Positions 8,933-17,154 of a DNA stretch of 38,193 nt are shown one piece after another (position 1 is the stretch's first letter; each line of letters opens with the position of its first letter). Origin of the DNA: a bacterium (lineage in GTDB: Bacteria > Gemmatimonadota > Gemmatimonadetes > Gemmatimonadales > Gemmatimonadaceae). The stretch is taken from positions 1 through 38,193 of the forward strand of contig JAIXTI010000196.1 of NCBI GenBank assembly GCA_027484025.1, written 5' to 3'. The notes below the pieces were generated by a model. It saw nothing but the letters and a program-made list of their open reading frames with translations, was not told where the DNA came from and did no database searches. A program made the translations under genes and the position numbers.

Positions 8933-9597
8933 TCTCCCGTGCTCAACAGCTGTTCCTGCTCGCCCTTACGTCGCTGACGGCCGCGTGCGGTACTGCCAAT
9001 CAGGCTGTGGCGCAGGTGCCGCCGCCGGCGGGCCAAACCAGTGTCAGCGGAGACACCCTCGACCCCAATTGGGTGCCCGCCGGTTTCGGGACGCTCCGAC
9101 AGGACGACATTGCGCTCAAGACTTCGCCGGCCAACGGGCTGCAGGTGCGCGCGGTGCCGCTCGACGAGCGGATCATTCGCCTGCTCTCCCCCGACTCCTA
9201 TCGCGCCCTGCGCGACCTGCAGACGAGCAAGGAGCAGCAGCTCCTCGCGGTGAAAGAGCGTAGCCGGCTGCCATCCTACTCCGTGTGGTACGTGAGCTTT
9301 TTCGCCCTCGAGCAAGGCGAGACGCGTTTTTCGCCCCAGGAGTTCATCATCAGCAACACCGGGCGTGATTTCCGCCCGCTGGACATGGTGCCGCTCACGC
9401 CCGGATTCGGCGAATACCGTCTCAAGCAGCGCGAGGTGCAGTCGGCACTGCTGGTGTTCGACGGGCAGATCGACCTCAATCAGCCGGTCACCGCGCAGCT
9501 CGAAACCACATCGAGCGTGACCGACTGGAACAGTGTACTGCAGCGCATCGAGCGTGAGCGCGCACTGGTACGTTCGCGCGCGGCCGGGAAGCGCTGA
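8929..9597 (+). CDS. Putative lipoprotein of unknown function
   Basis: 222 residues beginning with a lipoprotein signal: a basic start, a hydrophobic stretch, and the lipobox LTAAC with Cys20. The mature part has a disordered Pro/Gly-rich segment (about 30-50), then a mixed domain with a helix rich in Gln/Lys (about 97-112) and the segment SVWYVSFFALEQGE. I do not recognise the family. The ATG overlaps the engB stop (ATGA), so translation is probably coupled. The next gene converges 17 bases away, with no terminator visible between them. It may be a lineage-specific envelope protein. Confidence 0.75.
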   Translation: MISRAQQLFLLALTSLTAACGTANQAVAQVPPPAGQTSVSGDTLDPNWVPAGFGTLRQDDIALKTSPANGLQVRAVPLDERIIRLLSPDSYRALRDLQTSKEQQLLAVKERSRLPSYSVWYVSFFALEQGETRFSPQEFIISNTGRDFRPLDMVPLTPGFGEYRLKQREVQSALLVFDGQIDLNQPVTAQLETTSSVTDWNSVLQRIERERALVRSRAAGKR

Positions 9598-9614
9598 GCG
9601 CGGCACGCGGCGCC

Positions 9615-10118
9615 TTACGGCACCAGCAGCACGTCCTCGACCGGACCAGCATCGCCGTTGCGTAACAGATGCAGGGTATACTGCAACGCCTGATGCTCCC
9701 GCGGCCAGGCGAGGCGGTCCATGGCGTCCGCCGGGCGAAGCCACTCCCACGCATCGTGCTCCGCGCCCGTCGTGATGGGGACTGAACCATCGACGACCGC
9801 CGCGAACACCACGGCGAGTTGCACGCTGTCAAAGCGGTGCAGATAAAACGGGTTCACCGTGATGCTGTACAGGCGCTCCGTCGCCAGTCCTGTCTCCTCC
9901 AGCACCTCGCGTCGCGCCGCCTCGCTGGGACGCTCTCCCCGCTCGATGCGGCCGTGCACGATCTCCCAGGCGCCCGTGCAGCGCGTCCCCGCGGCACGCC
10001 GCAGGGCCAGTACCTGCCACCGGTCCGCACTCCCCGCCGGTGCCGGCGCCAACACGACTACGTCCACCACGCGCACGCCGACGCGGGTCGTGGACAATTG
10101 GGTATCGTCGAAGCTCAT
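9615..10118 (-). CDS. Nudix hydrolase
   Basis: Mg-dependent pyrophosphohydrolase acting on a nucleoside diphosphate linked to another group; the substrate is not predictable. The 167-residue product has a complete Nudix box: a Gly in HGRIERGE, the Glu five residues later, and REVLEETGL at its end (about residues 55-78). The catalytic Glu pair is intact. Arg/Gly flanks and the segment FYLHRFDS resemble dinucleotide or dihydroneopterin-triphosphate-type Nudix proteins, but not decisively. It converges with the lipoprotein gene and is divergent from trpE. No Shine-Dalgarno sequence is present; a -10-like TAGCAT ends 6 bases before its ATG. Confidence 0.9.
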   Translation of the reverse strand: MSFDDTQLSTTRVGVRVVDVVVLAPAPAGSADRWQVLALRRAAGTRCTGAWEIVHGRIERGERPSEAARREVLEETGLATERLYSITVNPFYLHRFDSVQLAVVFAAVVDGSVPITTGAEHDAWEWLRPADAMDRLAWPREHQALQYTLHLLRNGDAGPVEDVLLVP

Positions 10119-10124
10119 GAGCGA

Positions 10125-10130
10125 ATGCTA
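10125..10130 (-). promoter_or_regulatory. -10-like hexamer TAGCAT before the Nudix gene (leaderless type)
   Basis: On the minus strand, TAGCAT matches four of six positions of TATAAT and is separated from the ATG (10118) by TCGCTC, six bases with no Shine-Dalgarno character. It would place the transcript start at the start codon. No -35 box is evident. Confidence 0.35.
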
Positions 10131-10176
10131 GGTCGTCGCTTGCCTCGCGGCGAGCGGGGCGGCGAACTTTCCGGTG

Positions 10177-11688
10177 ATGACCACCTTTGCTGATTTCCGC
10201 GCCCGCGCCGAGTCGTGCCGCGCGGCCGGTGGCCTCGTGCCCGTGTGGCGCGACTGCCTGCTCGACCTTTGTACCCCCGTCTCCGCTTTCGCCAAGCTGC
10301 GGAGCGGGCCGTTTGCGTTCCTGCTGGAATCCGCGGTCACCCGCGGACAGGCATGGTCACGCTACACCTATCTCGGCAGCGCCCCGCGTGGCGCGTGGCG
10401 CCTCACGGACGGCGTGGTGGAAGACTGGGCGCCAGATACCGGCTGGCATGGGGCGCGTACCCCGTCGGACCCCATTGGGGATCTTCGCGACCTCGTACGC
10501 GATATGCGGCCGGTGGATGCCCCGGAGCTCGGGACCCTGTGGAGTGGCGCCTTTGGGTTTTTCTCGTACGACACGGTACGCCACATCGAGCGCCTCCCCA
10601 ATGCGCCGCCACGCGCGCTGACCTACCCCGACGCCTGTTTTGTCTTTACCGACGCACTCGTCGTGATCGACAACTGGCGTGGGCAGGCCCGCGTCATCGT
10701 GTCGGTGCCGGTGCCGGCCGGCGCCAGCGACGAGACGCTGGTCGCGCTGCATGCGCGTGCGACCGCGACGCTCGAAGACACGATTGCGCGGCTGCAGGGC
10801 CCCGAAGTACTCCCGCCGCTCTCCATGCACGAAGATGCTGCGCCGGCCGTGGCGCGCTCGACGTTTGCGCGCGAAGACTTCCTACGCGATGTCGACCGTA
10901 TCAAGGAATACATTCTCTCGGGCGACGTCTTTCAAGCACTGCTTGCACGTCGCATGGAGGTGCCGTTCGACTTCGACAGTACCACGCTCTACCGCATGCT
11001 GCGCGCGCTCAATCCGAGCCCGTACATGTTCCATCTGCAGCTCGACGGCCTCGAGCTCGTGGGCAGTTCGCCCGAGATGATGCTGCGCGTGGAGAACGGC
11101 AAGGTGACGGTGCGCCCGATCGCCGGCACACGTCCCCGCGGTCGCACGGACGCCGAAGACGAGGCGCTCGCGGAGGAACTCATCAACGACGAAAAGGAGC
11201 GTGCCGAACACGTCATGCTCGTGGACCTCGGCCGCAACGACGTGGGACGCCTGGCCAAGTATGGCACCGTCGAAGTGACGGACCTCATGGTCATCGAGAA
11301 GTACTCGCACGTATTTCACATCGTGAGCCAAGTCGAGGGACAGCTCCCGGACGGGGCGAGTGCGCTCGATGCGTTCCGCGCGGTGTTCCCGGCTGGCACC
11401 ATGACCGGTGCCCCCAAGGTGCGCGCCATGGAGATCATCGACGAGCTCGAGCCCGAGCGTCGCGGTGCTTACGCGGGGGCGCTTGGCGTCATCGGCGCCG
11501 GCGACACGCGCATGGACCTCGCGATCACCATCCGCACCTGTGTGATTGCCGATGGCGTCGCATCGGTACAGGCGGGCGGCGGTATCGTGCACGACTCCGT
11601 GCCCGAGAACGAGTGGGAAGAAACGAACAACAAGGCGCGGGCCATGCTCACCGCCATCGGTCGCGCCCGTGCGGCTGCGGGGCACTGA
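10177..11688 (+). CDS. trpE: Anthranilate synthase component I
   Basis: Converts chorismate to anthranilate using ammonia supplied by the TrpG glutaminase; first step of tryptophan synthesis. The product is about 503 residues, normal for TrpE. The N-terminal part contains LLES and the RYTYLG segment of the tryptophan feedback site (about 46-65). The C-terminal chorismate-binding domain has GTRPRGRT, the ELINDEKERAEH helix, DLGRNDVGR, and GAPKVRAMEII. A GTG one codon upstream (10174) is possible; the ATG is preferred. No trpG or other trp gene lies in the window. The next gene starts 4 bases after the stop, so trpE heads an unusual operon with a signalling protein and envelope genes. PabB is the main alternative, less likely given the LLES region. 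Confidence 0.9.
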   Translation: MTTFADFRARAESCRAAGGLVPVWRDCLLDLCTPVSAFAKLRSGPFAFLLESAVTRGQAWSRYTYLGSAPRGAWRLTDGVVEDWAPDTGWHGARTPSDPIGDLRDLVRDMRPVDAPELGTLWSGAFGFFSYDTVRHIERLPNAPPRALTYPDACFVFTDALVVIDNWRGQARVIVSVPVPAGASDETLVALHARATATLEDTIARLQGPEVLPPLSMHEDAAPAVARSTFAREDFLRDVDRIKEYILSGDVFQALLARRMEVPFDFDSTTLYRMLRALNPSPYMFHLQLDGLELVGSSPEMMLRVENGKVTVRPIAGTRPRGRTDAEDEALAEELINDEKERAEHVMLVDLGRNDVGRLAKYGTVEVTDLMVIEKYSHVFHIVSQVEGQLPDGASALDAFRAVFPAGTMTGAPKVRAMEIIDELEPERRGAYAGALGVIGAGDTRMDLAITIRTCVIADGVASVQAGGGIVHDSVPENEWEETNNKARAMLTAIGRARAAAGH

Positions 11689-11691
11689 GCA

Positions 11692-13275
11692 TTGCCCTTC
11701 GTGCTGGAGTCCACGGCCGGCGATCGTCGGTTTTCGCTGGCAGGGAAGGAATCGCTGATCGTGGGTCGTGACCCCATCAGCGATCTCCCCATCCTGCACC
11801 CGGCCGTCTCGCGTCGCCACGCCGAGTTGCGCGTGGACGAGCGTGATGTCGTGGTGCACGTAATCGACTTCGGCTCGCGCAACGGCACGTGGATCAACAA
11901 CGCGCGCGTGTCGCACGGTGTGGCGCGCGCTGGCGACAGCATCGCCTTTGGCACCGTTGCGTTCACGCTGCGCATGGCGCCGTCCGCGCCGCTGCGCCCG
12001 ACGACGGCAAACGCTTCGAGCGATCCGGCCGCCACGCTGCTGCGTGAACGCGTGGTGCCGTCGCCCGACCAAGCCTTGGCCGATGTCGCCAACACCAGCG
12101 CGGGCAATGCGCAGGCGACGCAGCGACTCACACAGCTGGTTCGCATCGCGCAGCGCCTTGGTGCCTTCGGCGATCTCGACGGGCTGTTGGACGCAATTAC
12201 CGAGGACTTGTTCAGCACCTTCGACGCCGACCGGGTCGCGATTCTGCTGGCAACACCCGACGGCGTCCTCGACACCCGGGTGTCTCGCGACCGTCGCGGC
12301 AACATTCCGCGACCCGTGCCCCGCGCAATTGCCAATGGCGTAGCCGAACGACAGGTCGCGCTACTCACCAACGATGCCGGCAGCGACGAGCGTACCGCCG
12401 GCGAGTCGGTCCTCAAGCAGGCGGTGAAGTCGGCGATCGCCGCCCCCTTGCTCGGCGAGCAGCGCGCGACGCTGGGCGTGCTCTATGTCGACCATCTGCG
12501 CGATGGGTCCGTTTTCGATGATGACGACCTGGCCTTGCTCGTCGCCTTTGCCGGCATCGCGGCCGCCGCGGTCGAACGCGAAACGGCGGCTGCACAGTTG
12601 CTGCAAGCCGCCCGTGTGCGCGAAAACTTCGAGCGCTATTTCACGCCGCAGTTGGCCGAACGCATTGCGCTCACCACGACGCGCGTGCAACCCGGCGGGA
12701 CACGGCAGCAGGTGGTGGTGCTGTTCAGCGACATCCGCGGCTTTACCGCAATAGCCGAGTCGCTGCCGGCGACGGACATGGCGAACCAGCTGAACGAGTA
12801 CTTCACCGCGATGGTGGAGTGCGTGTTCCGTCATGGCGGCGCCCTCGACAAGTTCATCGGCGACGCGATCATGGCCTATTGGGGCGCGCCGGAGACGCAG
12901 GAGAACGACGTCGACTGCGCGGTATCGGCGGCGTTCGACATGCAGGTGGCACTCGCGGAACTCAACACCCGCTGGCGAGACGAGGGACGCCCCGAACTGC
13001 ATGCCGGCATTGGCATTCACCAGGGCGAAGCCTTCGTGGGGAACATCGGCTCCCCGCGACGACTCGAGTTCACGCTCATTGGTGATACCGTCAACGTGGC
13101 GAGCCGGCTGTGCAGCCTGGCCCAAGCCGACGAAGTGCTCGTGAGTGAGAGCATCGTCGAGGCGGTTACTGCCTCCCGCGCCGTACCCGTGGCGTGTCGC
13201 TCCCGCGAAGAGTTGCGCGTACTGCGCCGTAACGGCGAAGAGCGATTCGTGTGGCAAGTCGAGCGCAGCGAATGA
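11692..13275 (+). CDS. FHA-GAF-class III adenylate cyclase
   Basis: Predicted soluble signalling enzyme making cAMP. Domains in the 527 residues: FHA (about 22-78; GRDP, SRRHAEL, GSRNGTWIN), a linker, GAF (about 155-295), and a class III cyclase domain (about 335-500). Cyclase residues are complete: metal Asp347 (FSDIRGF) and Asp391 (IGDAIMAYWG), adenine-specifying Lys387 and Asp465, and transition-state Asn468 and Arg472. It is therefore expected to be an active adenylate, not guanylate, cyclase. FHA binds phosphothreonine peptides, so a Ser/Thr kinase input is likely; GAF could bind a small ligand. The start is a TTG; a GTG three codons later (11701) is an alternative. It starts 4 bases after trpE and overlaps the next gene by ATGA. 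Confidence 0.93.
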   Translation: MPFVLESTAGDRRFSLAGKESLIVGRDPISDLPILHPAVSRRHAELRVDERDVVVHVIDFGSRNGTWINNARVSHGVARAGDSIAFGTVAFTLRMAPSAPLRPTTANASSDPAATLLRERVVPSPDQALADVANTSAGNAQATQRLTQLVRIAQRLGAFGDLDGLLDAITEDLFSTFDADRVAILLATPDGVLDTRVSRDRRGNIPRPVPRAIANGVAERQVALLTNDAGSDERTAGESVLKQAVKSAIAAPLLGEQRATLGVLYVDHLRDGSVFDDDDLALLVAFAGIAAAAVERETAAAQLLQAARVRENFERYFTPQLAERIALTTTRVQPGGTRQQVVVLFSDIRGFTAIAESLPATDMANQLNEYFTAMVECVFRHGGALDKFIGDAIMAYWGAPETQENDVDCAVSAAFDMQVALAELNTRWRDEGRPELHAGIGIHQGEAFVGNIGSPRRLEFTLIGDTVNVASRLCSLAQADEVLVSESIVEAVTASRAVPVACRSREELRVLRRNGEERFVWQVERSE

Positions 13276-14072
13276 CGACAGCACAGGTGACCTACGCGCC
13301 GGCGCTCGACTCGAGGCCGCTCGGACAGTCGACAGTGTTCGGGTGCGCCCCGTACCTCGACGATTTGAGCAGCATCATCCGGGATCACGGTACGCTGTAT
13401 GAATGGGCGTCGTCGCAGCCGCAACCGCGTGCGTTGCGTGGGCGGGCACCCGTGTACGTCGCCGGACTCCCCTCGACGCGCACTGCAGTCGTCGTGCGCC
13501 ATTCATGGCATGGTGGCCTCCTGGCGCCGCTCACCCGCGATGTGTTCCGGCGACCAACCCGGGCGCCGCTGGAGTTCGAGCACTCGCGAAAGCTGTTGCA
13601 GTTGGGGATCCCCACGACGGAAGTGCTGGGGTACGCGCTGTACCATGCCGCCTTCGGTCTGGTACGCGTCGACGTCGTGTCGCGCTACGTCGAACACACG
13701 GCGGATCTTGGCATGGTCCTCGCCAATCTCGCGCCCGCCATTGAGTGCGACGCAGCGCTCGCGGCTACGCTGACGCTTCTCGAGCAGCTGGCGCGGCACG
13801 GCGTGGTCCATCCCGATCTGAACGTGAAGAACATTCTGTTGCATACCCCTCCCGACACGCCGCCATCCGCCATGGTGATCGATGTGGATGTCGCGACCAT
13901 CGGCGGCGTCACGCCGGCTCGCACCATGGAGCGCAATGTCGCGCGACTGGAGCGTTCACTGCACAAGTGGAACCGTCAGTTCGGGTGTGACATGGCCGAC
14001 GCGCGTATTGCCGCCTTCGCCAAAGCGGCACTCGCCCGTGTTCCAGCGGCAGCATCAGGGAACGCCTCGTGA
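13272..14072 (+). CDS. Lipopolysaccharide core kinase, Kdo-kinase/WaaP-like
   Basis: Predicted kinase that phosphorylates Kdo or core heptose of lipopolysaccharide at the inner membrane. The 266-residue product has a protein-kinase-like catalytic loop HPDLNVKN (His180, Asp182, Asn187) and a DFG-equivalent DVD (204-206). A basic patch and the RHSWHGG segment (76-82) match the nucleotide-lobe style of KdkA/WaaP proteins. The ATG overlaps the cyclase stop (ATGA), and its own stop overlaps the next start (GTGA). The adjacent GT9 glycosyltransferase supports a lipopolysaccharide role. I cannot distinguish Kdo kinase (KdkA) from a heptose kinase. Confidence 0.82.
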   Translation: MTTAQVTYAPALDSRPLGQSTVFGCAPYLDDLSSIIRDHGTLYEWASSQPQPRALRGRAPVYVAGLPSTRTAVVVRHSWHGGLLAPLTRDVFRRPTRAPLEFEHSRKLLQLGIPTTEVLGYALYHAAFGLVRVDVVSRYVEHTADLGMVLANLAPAIECDAALAATLTLLEQLARHGVVHPDLNVKNILLHTPPDTPPSAMVIDVDVATIGGVTPARTMERNVARLERSLHKWNRQFGCDMADARIAAFAKAALARVPAAASGNAS

Positions 14073-15175
14073 GCCCGACCCCCACGGGCGTGACCACTTC
14101 GCCCCCGCTGCCTCCTCTCCGCCTCGAGCGCGTGGGCATCGTCATGATGAGTGCCGTCGGCGACGCCGTGCACGTCATGCCCATCATTCACGCCCTCAAG
14201 GCGCATGCGCCGCGCTGTCATGTGAGCTGGGTGTTGCAACCGGGACCGGCAACACTCGTGCGTGGCCATCCGCTGGTGGATGACATCGTGCTCTTCGATC
14301 GCTCGAAGGGATGGCGTGGCTTTCTGGACACGCGTGCGGAACTGGCCACGCGGCAGTTCGATGTGGTGCTCGGCCTGCAGGTGTACTTCAAGGCCGGGCT
14401 CATCACGGGCTTCACGCATGCGCCAGTCAAGCTTGGCTTTGATAAAGCCCGTGCCCGTGATGCCAACTGGCTCTTCACGACCCATCGCATTGCGCCGCAT
14501 ATCGGGCAGCATGTACAGGACCAGTACTTCGAGTTTCTCGACGCACTCTCCGTACCGCATGATGCGCCGCAGTGGACGCTCGGCCCGTGGAACGCCGAGG
14601 AGCGCGAGTGGCAGCGCAGTTTCCTCTCGCAGTTCGACCGCCCGATCGCGCCGATCGTCGTCGCCACAAGCAAGGCGGCGAAGGACTGGATGCCGGAACG
14701 GTGGGCGCAGGTGTGCCATATCCTTTGGAACGACTATGGCTTGCAGCCCGTCCTCGTGGGTGGGCGTTCGGAGCGTGAACTGGCCGCCGAAGCCGTCATC
14801 ATGCGCGACGCACCCATGGCGCACTCCGCGTTGGGGAGTGGCCTACGCAAGCTGTCGGCGATCCTCGACGGTGCCGCGGTCGCCTTGTCGCCCGACACGG
14901 GCCCCTTGCACCTGGCCATCGCCCTGCGAACGCCGGTGATATCACTGCTTGGCTATACGAATCCCAAGCGCGTCGGCCCATACGACTTCGCGCACGATCT
15001 CATGATCGATGCGTACGGCGATCCCGGCGAAGACTATCCGTTGGACATGGTGTACCGCGAAGGACGACTGCCGCGCATTACGGTGCAAGACGTGGCCGCG
15101 AAGCTGGCGCAGTGGGAGCGCGCGTATGCGCCCACCCGATTGCAGGCGCTGCGCGACCGCGGCCTTACGCGGTGA
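14069..15175 (+). CDS. Glycosyltransferase family 9 (heptosyltransferase-like)
   Basis: Predicted inner-core lipopolysaccharide glycosyltransferase, ADP-heptose type. The 368-residue product has the GT9 N-terminal motif SAVGDAVH with the catalytic-base Asp32, and the C-terminal donor-site motif SPDTGPLHLA followed by TPVISLLGYTNPKR. A 20-residue Pro-rich leader precedes the first strand. The start is GTG, overlapping the upstream kinase stop as GTGA, so the two are coupled. WaaC (heptosyltransferase I) is the nearest functional guess. The last 11 bases overlap the end of the converging maf gene. Confidence 0.87.
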   Translation: MSPTPTGVTTSPPLPPLRLERVGIVMMSAVGDAVHVMPIIHALKAHAPRCHVSWVLQPGPATLVRGHPLVDDIVLFDRSKGWRGFLDTRAELATRQFDVVLGLQVYFKAGLITGFTHAPVKLGFDKARARDANWLFTTHRIAPHIGQHVQDQYFEFLDALSVPHDAPQWTLGPWNAEEREWQRSFLSQFDRPIAPIVVATSKAAKDWMPERWAQVCHILWNDYGLQPVLVGGRSERELAAEAVIMRDAPMAHSALGSGLRKLSAILDGAAVALSPDTGPLHLAIALRTPVISLLGYTNPKRVGPYDFAHDLMIDAYGDPGEDYPLDMVYREGRLPRITVQDVAAKLAQWERAYAPTRLQALRDRGLTR

Positions 15176-15773
15176 GCGCTCCGAACGCATACTGATAGCC
15201 CAGTCGGACCAGTAGCTCGACCAGTTTGCCCAGCGGGAGTCCCATCACGGCGAAGTAGTCGCCGTCGATGCGCTGCACGATGGTGGCCCCGAACCCCTGG
15301 ATGCCGTACGCGCCGGCTTTGTCCATGGGTTCGCCCGTGTTCACGTACGCGTCGATCTGTTCGCGCGTAAGGGCGCGGAACTGCACGCGAACGGCCTCGA
15401 CGGCGGAGAGGGTGCGCCCTCCCTGGGCCACGGCAACCGCGGTGTACACCGTGTGCTCGCGCCCGGAGAGCCGCTCGAGCATGGTCACCGCATCGGCGGC
15501 ATCGCGTGGTTTGCCCAGAATGGCACCGTCAATCACCACGATCGTGTCCGAGCCGATGACGACCGCGTCGGGGTGCACCAGTGCCAAGGTATGCGCTTTG
15601 TCGCGCGCCAGCCGCTCGCAGTGCGGCACCGGCTCCTCGCCCGGGTGCACCGATTCATCAATGTCGGCCGGCCGGACTTCGTGGGCGAGGCCGATCTGCG
15701 CGAGGAGCTCGCGACGGCGCGGAGACTGCGAAGCAAGGATGATCCGAACGGGCGTCTTGGTCGTGGCGTTCAT
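15165..15773 (-). CDS. maf: Maf-type nucleoside triphosphate pyrophosphatase
   Basis: Hydrolyses non-canonical or excess pyrimidine nucleoside triphosphates to the monophosphate. The 202-residue product carries SQSPRRREL (residues 15-23), the catalytic GSDTIV (Asp76) and GKPR (87-90). The segment DKAGAYGIQG is characteristic of the dTTP/UTP-specific (YhdE) subgroup rather than the YceF subgroup. Its 3' end overlaps that of the GT9 gene by 11 bases. It starts without a Shine-Dalgarno sequence, 6 bases after a -10-like TAAACT, and is divergent from metZ. Confidence 0.93.
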   Translation of the reverse strand: MNATTKTPVRIILASQSPRRRELLAQIGLAHEVRPADIDESVHPGEEPVPHCERLARDKAHTLALVHPDAVVIGSDTIVVIDGAILGKPRDAADAVTMLERLSGREHTVYTAVAVAQGGRTLSAVEAVRVQFRALTREQIDAYVNTGEPMDKAGAYGIQGFGATIVQRIDGDYFAVMGLPLGKLVELLVRLGYQYAFGALTA

Positions 15774-15779
15774 GCGGTA

Positions 15780-15785
15780 AGTTTA
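15780..15785 (-). promoter_or_regulatory. -10-like hexamer TAAACT before maf (leaderless type)
   Basis: On the minus strand TAAACT matches four of six positions of TATAAT and lies six bases (TACCGC) upstream of the maf ATG. There is no Shine-Dalgarno sequence and no clear -35 box. Confidence 0.35.
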
Positions 15786-15842
15786 CGGGGCAACGGCTGC
15801 CGATGGCAGCGCCCGTGTTTACCCGACCCCGCTGCGCAGATC

Positions 15843-17036
15843 ATGTCCACAGACTCCTTCGACCCGACCGACGCCCACTTCGAAACACTGGCCATTCGGG
15901 CACAGGCGCCCGTGTCGCCGGAGCGTGAACACTCGGTGCCGTTGTATCTCACATCCAGTTTCCGCTTCGACGACGCAGAGCATGCGCGCGCCTTGTTCTC
16001 CGAGGAGGTGGCGGGCAACATCTACAGCCGCTACGCGAATCCGAACACCGATGAATTCGTGCGCAAGCTGTGCCTGCTCGAAGGCGGTGAAGATGGTATC
16101 GCCACGTCGTCGGGAATGTCGGCCGTCTTCTGTGCCATCGCCGCGCGCGTCTCAAGCGGCGACCATGTGCTCGCGTCGCGCGCGCTGTTCGGCAGCACGC
16201 ACCAGCTGTTCACGCGCATTCTGCCCAAGTGGGGGGTGACGAGCGACTACGCCGATGTTGGCGACCCAGCCAGCTGGGAGCGCCTGATTCGTCCGGAGAC
16301 GAAACTCATCTTCATCGAGACCCCGTCCAATCCGGGGCTCGAACTGATCGATCTCGAATGGCTTGGTGCACTCGCGCAGTCGCGCGGTATCCCGCTCGTG
16401 GTCGACAACTGTTTTGCGACGCCATACCTGCAGCGCCCGCTCGCGCTGGGGGCATCGGTGGTCATCCACTCCGCCACCAAGTACATGGACGGACAGGGGC
16501 GTGCCCTGGGTGGTGCCATCGTGGGTACCCGCGAGTACATCGCGGACTGCCGTTTTTTTGCCCGGCACACGGGCCCCGCCATGAGTGCATTCAACGCGTG
16601 GCTGCTCTCCAAGTCGCTTGAAACGCTCGCGGTGCGCATGGACCGCCATTGCAGCAACGCGTTGGCGATTGCGAAGCACTTCGAGGGGCACCCGGCGCTG
16701 GAGTCCGTGCGCTACCCGTTCCTCGCGTCCCACCCGCACCATGAGCTCGCCAAGCGGCAGATGTCCCAGGGCGGCGGCATCGTCGTGCTCGTGCTCAAGG
16801 GCGGTCTCGACGCGGGCCGGCGATTCCTCGATCGCGTGCAGATGGTCTCGCACTCCGCCAATCTCGGCGACACCCGCACCATCGTGACCCACCCGGCCTC
16901 GACCACCCACAGCAAGCTGACCCCGGCCGAACGGGAGGCCGTCGCCATCTCGGACGGGCTGATCCGGGTGAGCGTCGGGCTCGAACATGTCGCCGACATC
17001 ATCTCCGACCTCGAGCAGGCCCTCGGCGCCCCCTGA
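15843..17036 (+). CDS. metZ: O-succinylhomoserine sulfhydrylase (MetZ-type PLP enzyme)
   Basis: Makes homocysteine from O-succinyl- (or O-acetyl-) homoserine and sulfide in methionine synthesis. The 397-residue product is a full-length Cys/Met-metabolism PLP enzyme, with the Schiff-base Lys213 in SATKYMDGQGR. The DGQGR...GG sequence after the lysine is typical of MetZ, whereas gamma-synthases and lyases carry GHSD. YSRYANPN at 61-68 is the PLP-phosphate region of the partner subunit. A much longer open frame exists upstream, but it runs antisense through maf; the ATG at 15843 fits family length. A second, GHSD-type relative lies near 31 kb, so the window has both direct sulfhydrylation and transsulfuration-type enzymes. 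Confidence 0.9.
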   Translation: MSTDSFDPTDAHFETLAIRAQAPVSPEREHSVPLYLTSSFRFDDAEHARALFSEEVAGNIYSRYANPNTDEFVRKLCLLEGGEDGIATSSGMSAVFCAIAARVSSGDHVLASRALFGSTHQLFTRILPKWGVTSDYADVGDPASWERLIRPETKLIFIETPSNPGLELIDLEWLGALAQSRGIPLVVDNCFATPYLQRPLALGASVVIHSATKYMDGQGRALGGAIVGTREYIADCRFFARHTGPAMSAFNAWLLSKSLETLAVRMDRHCSNALAIAKHFEGHPALESVRYPFLASHPHHELAKRQMSQGGGIVVLVLKGGLDAGRRFLDRVQMVSHSANLGDTRTIVTHPASTTHSKLTPAEREAVAISDGLIRVSVGLEHVADIISDLEQALGAP

Positions 17037-17054
17037 GGGGACGGCCCCGTCCCC
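17037..17054 (+). terminator. Short GC hairpin directly after metZ
   Basis: GGGGACG and CGTCCCC pair around a GCCC loop, beginning one base after the metZ stop. There is no T-tract, so termination activity is doubtful; it may only protect the mRNA end. The remaining stretch to 17154 holds no other convincing feature. Confidence 0.3.
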
Positions 17055-17154
17055 CGGGGGGCACCGCATTGGGAAGTTATACGGACTGTTTGCCAAGCAA
17101 CTTTTTCGGTACGTTTTTCTTCCGCAGGCGACAGCGAATGGTTCGGGGGGCGCG

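Noticed and set aside
17090-17106. Small hairpin TTGC-CAA-GCAA followed by CTTTTT between metZ and dtd
   Set aside because: The stem is only four base pairs and too weak for a terminator call.
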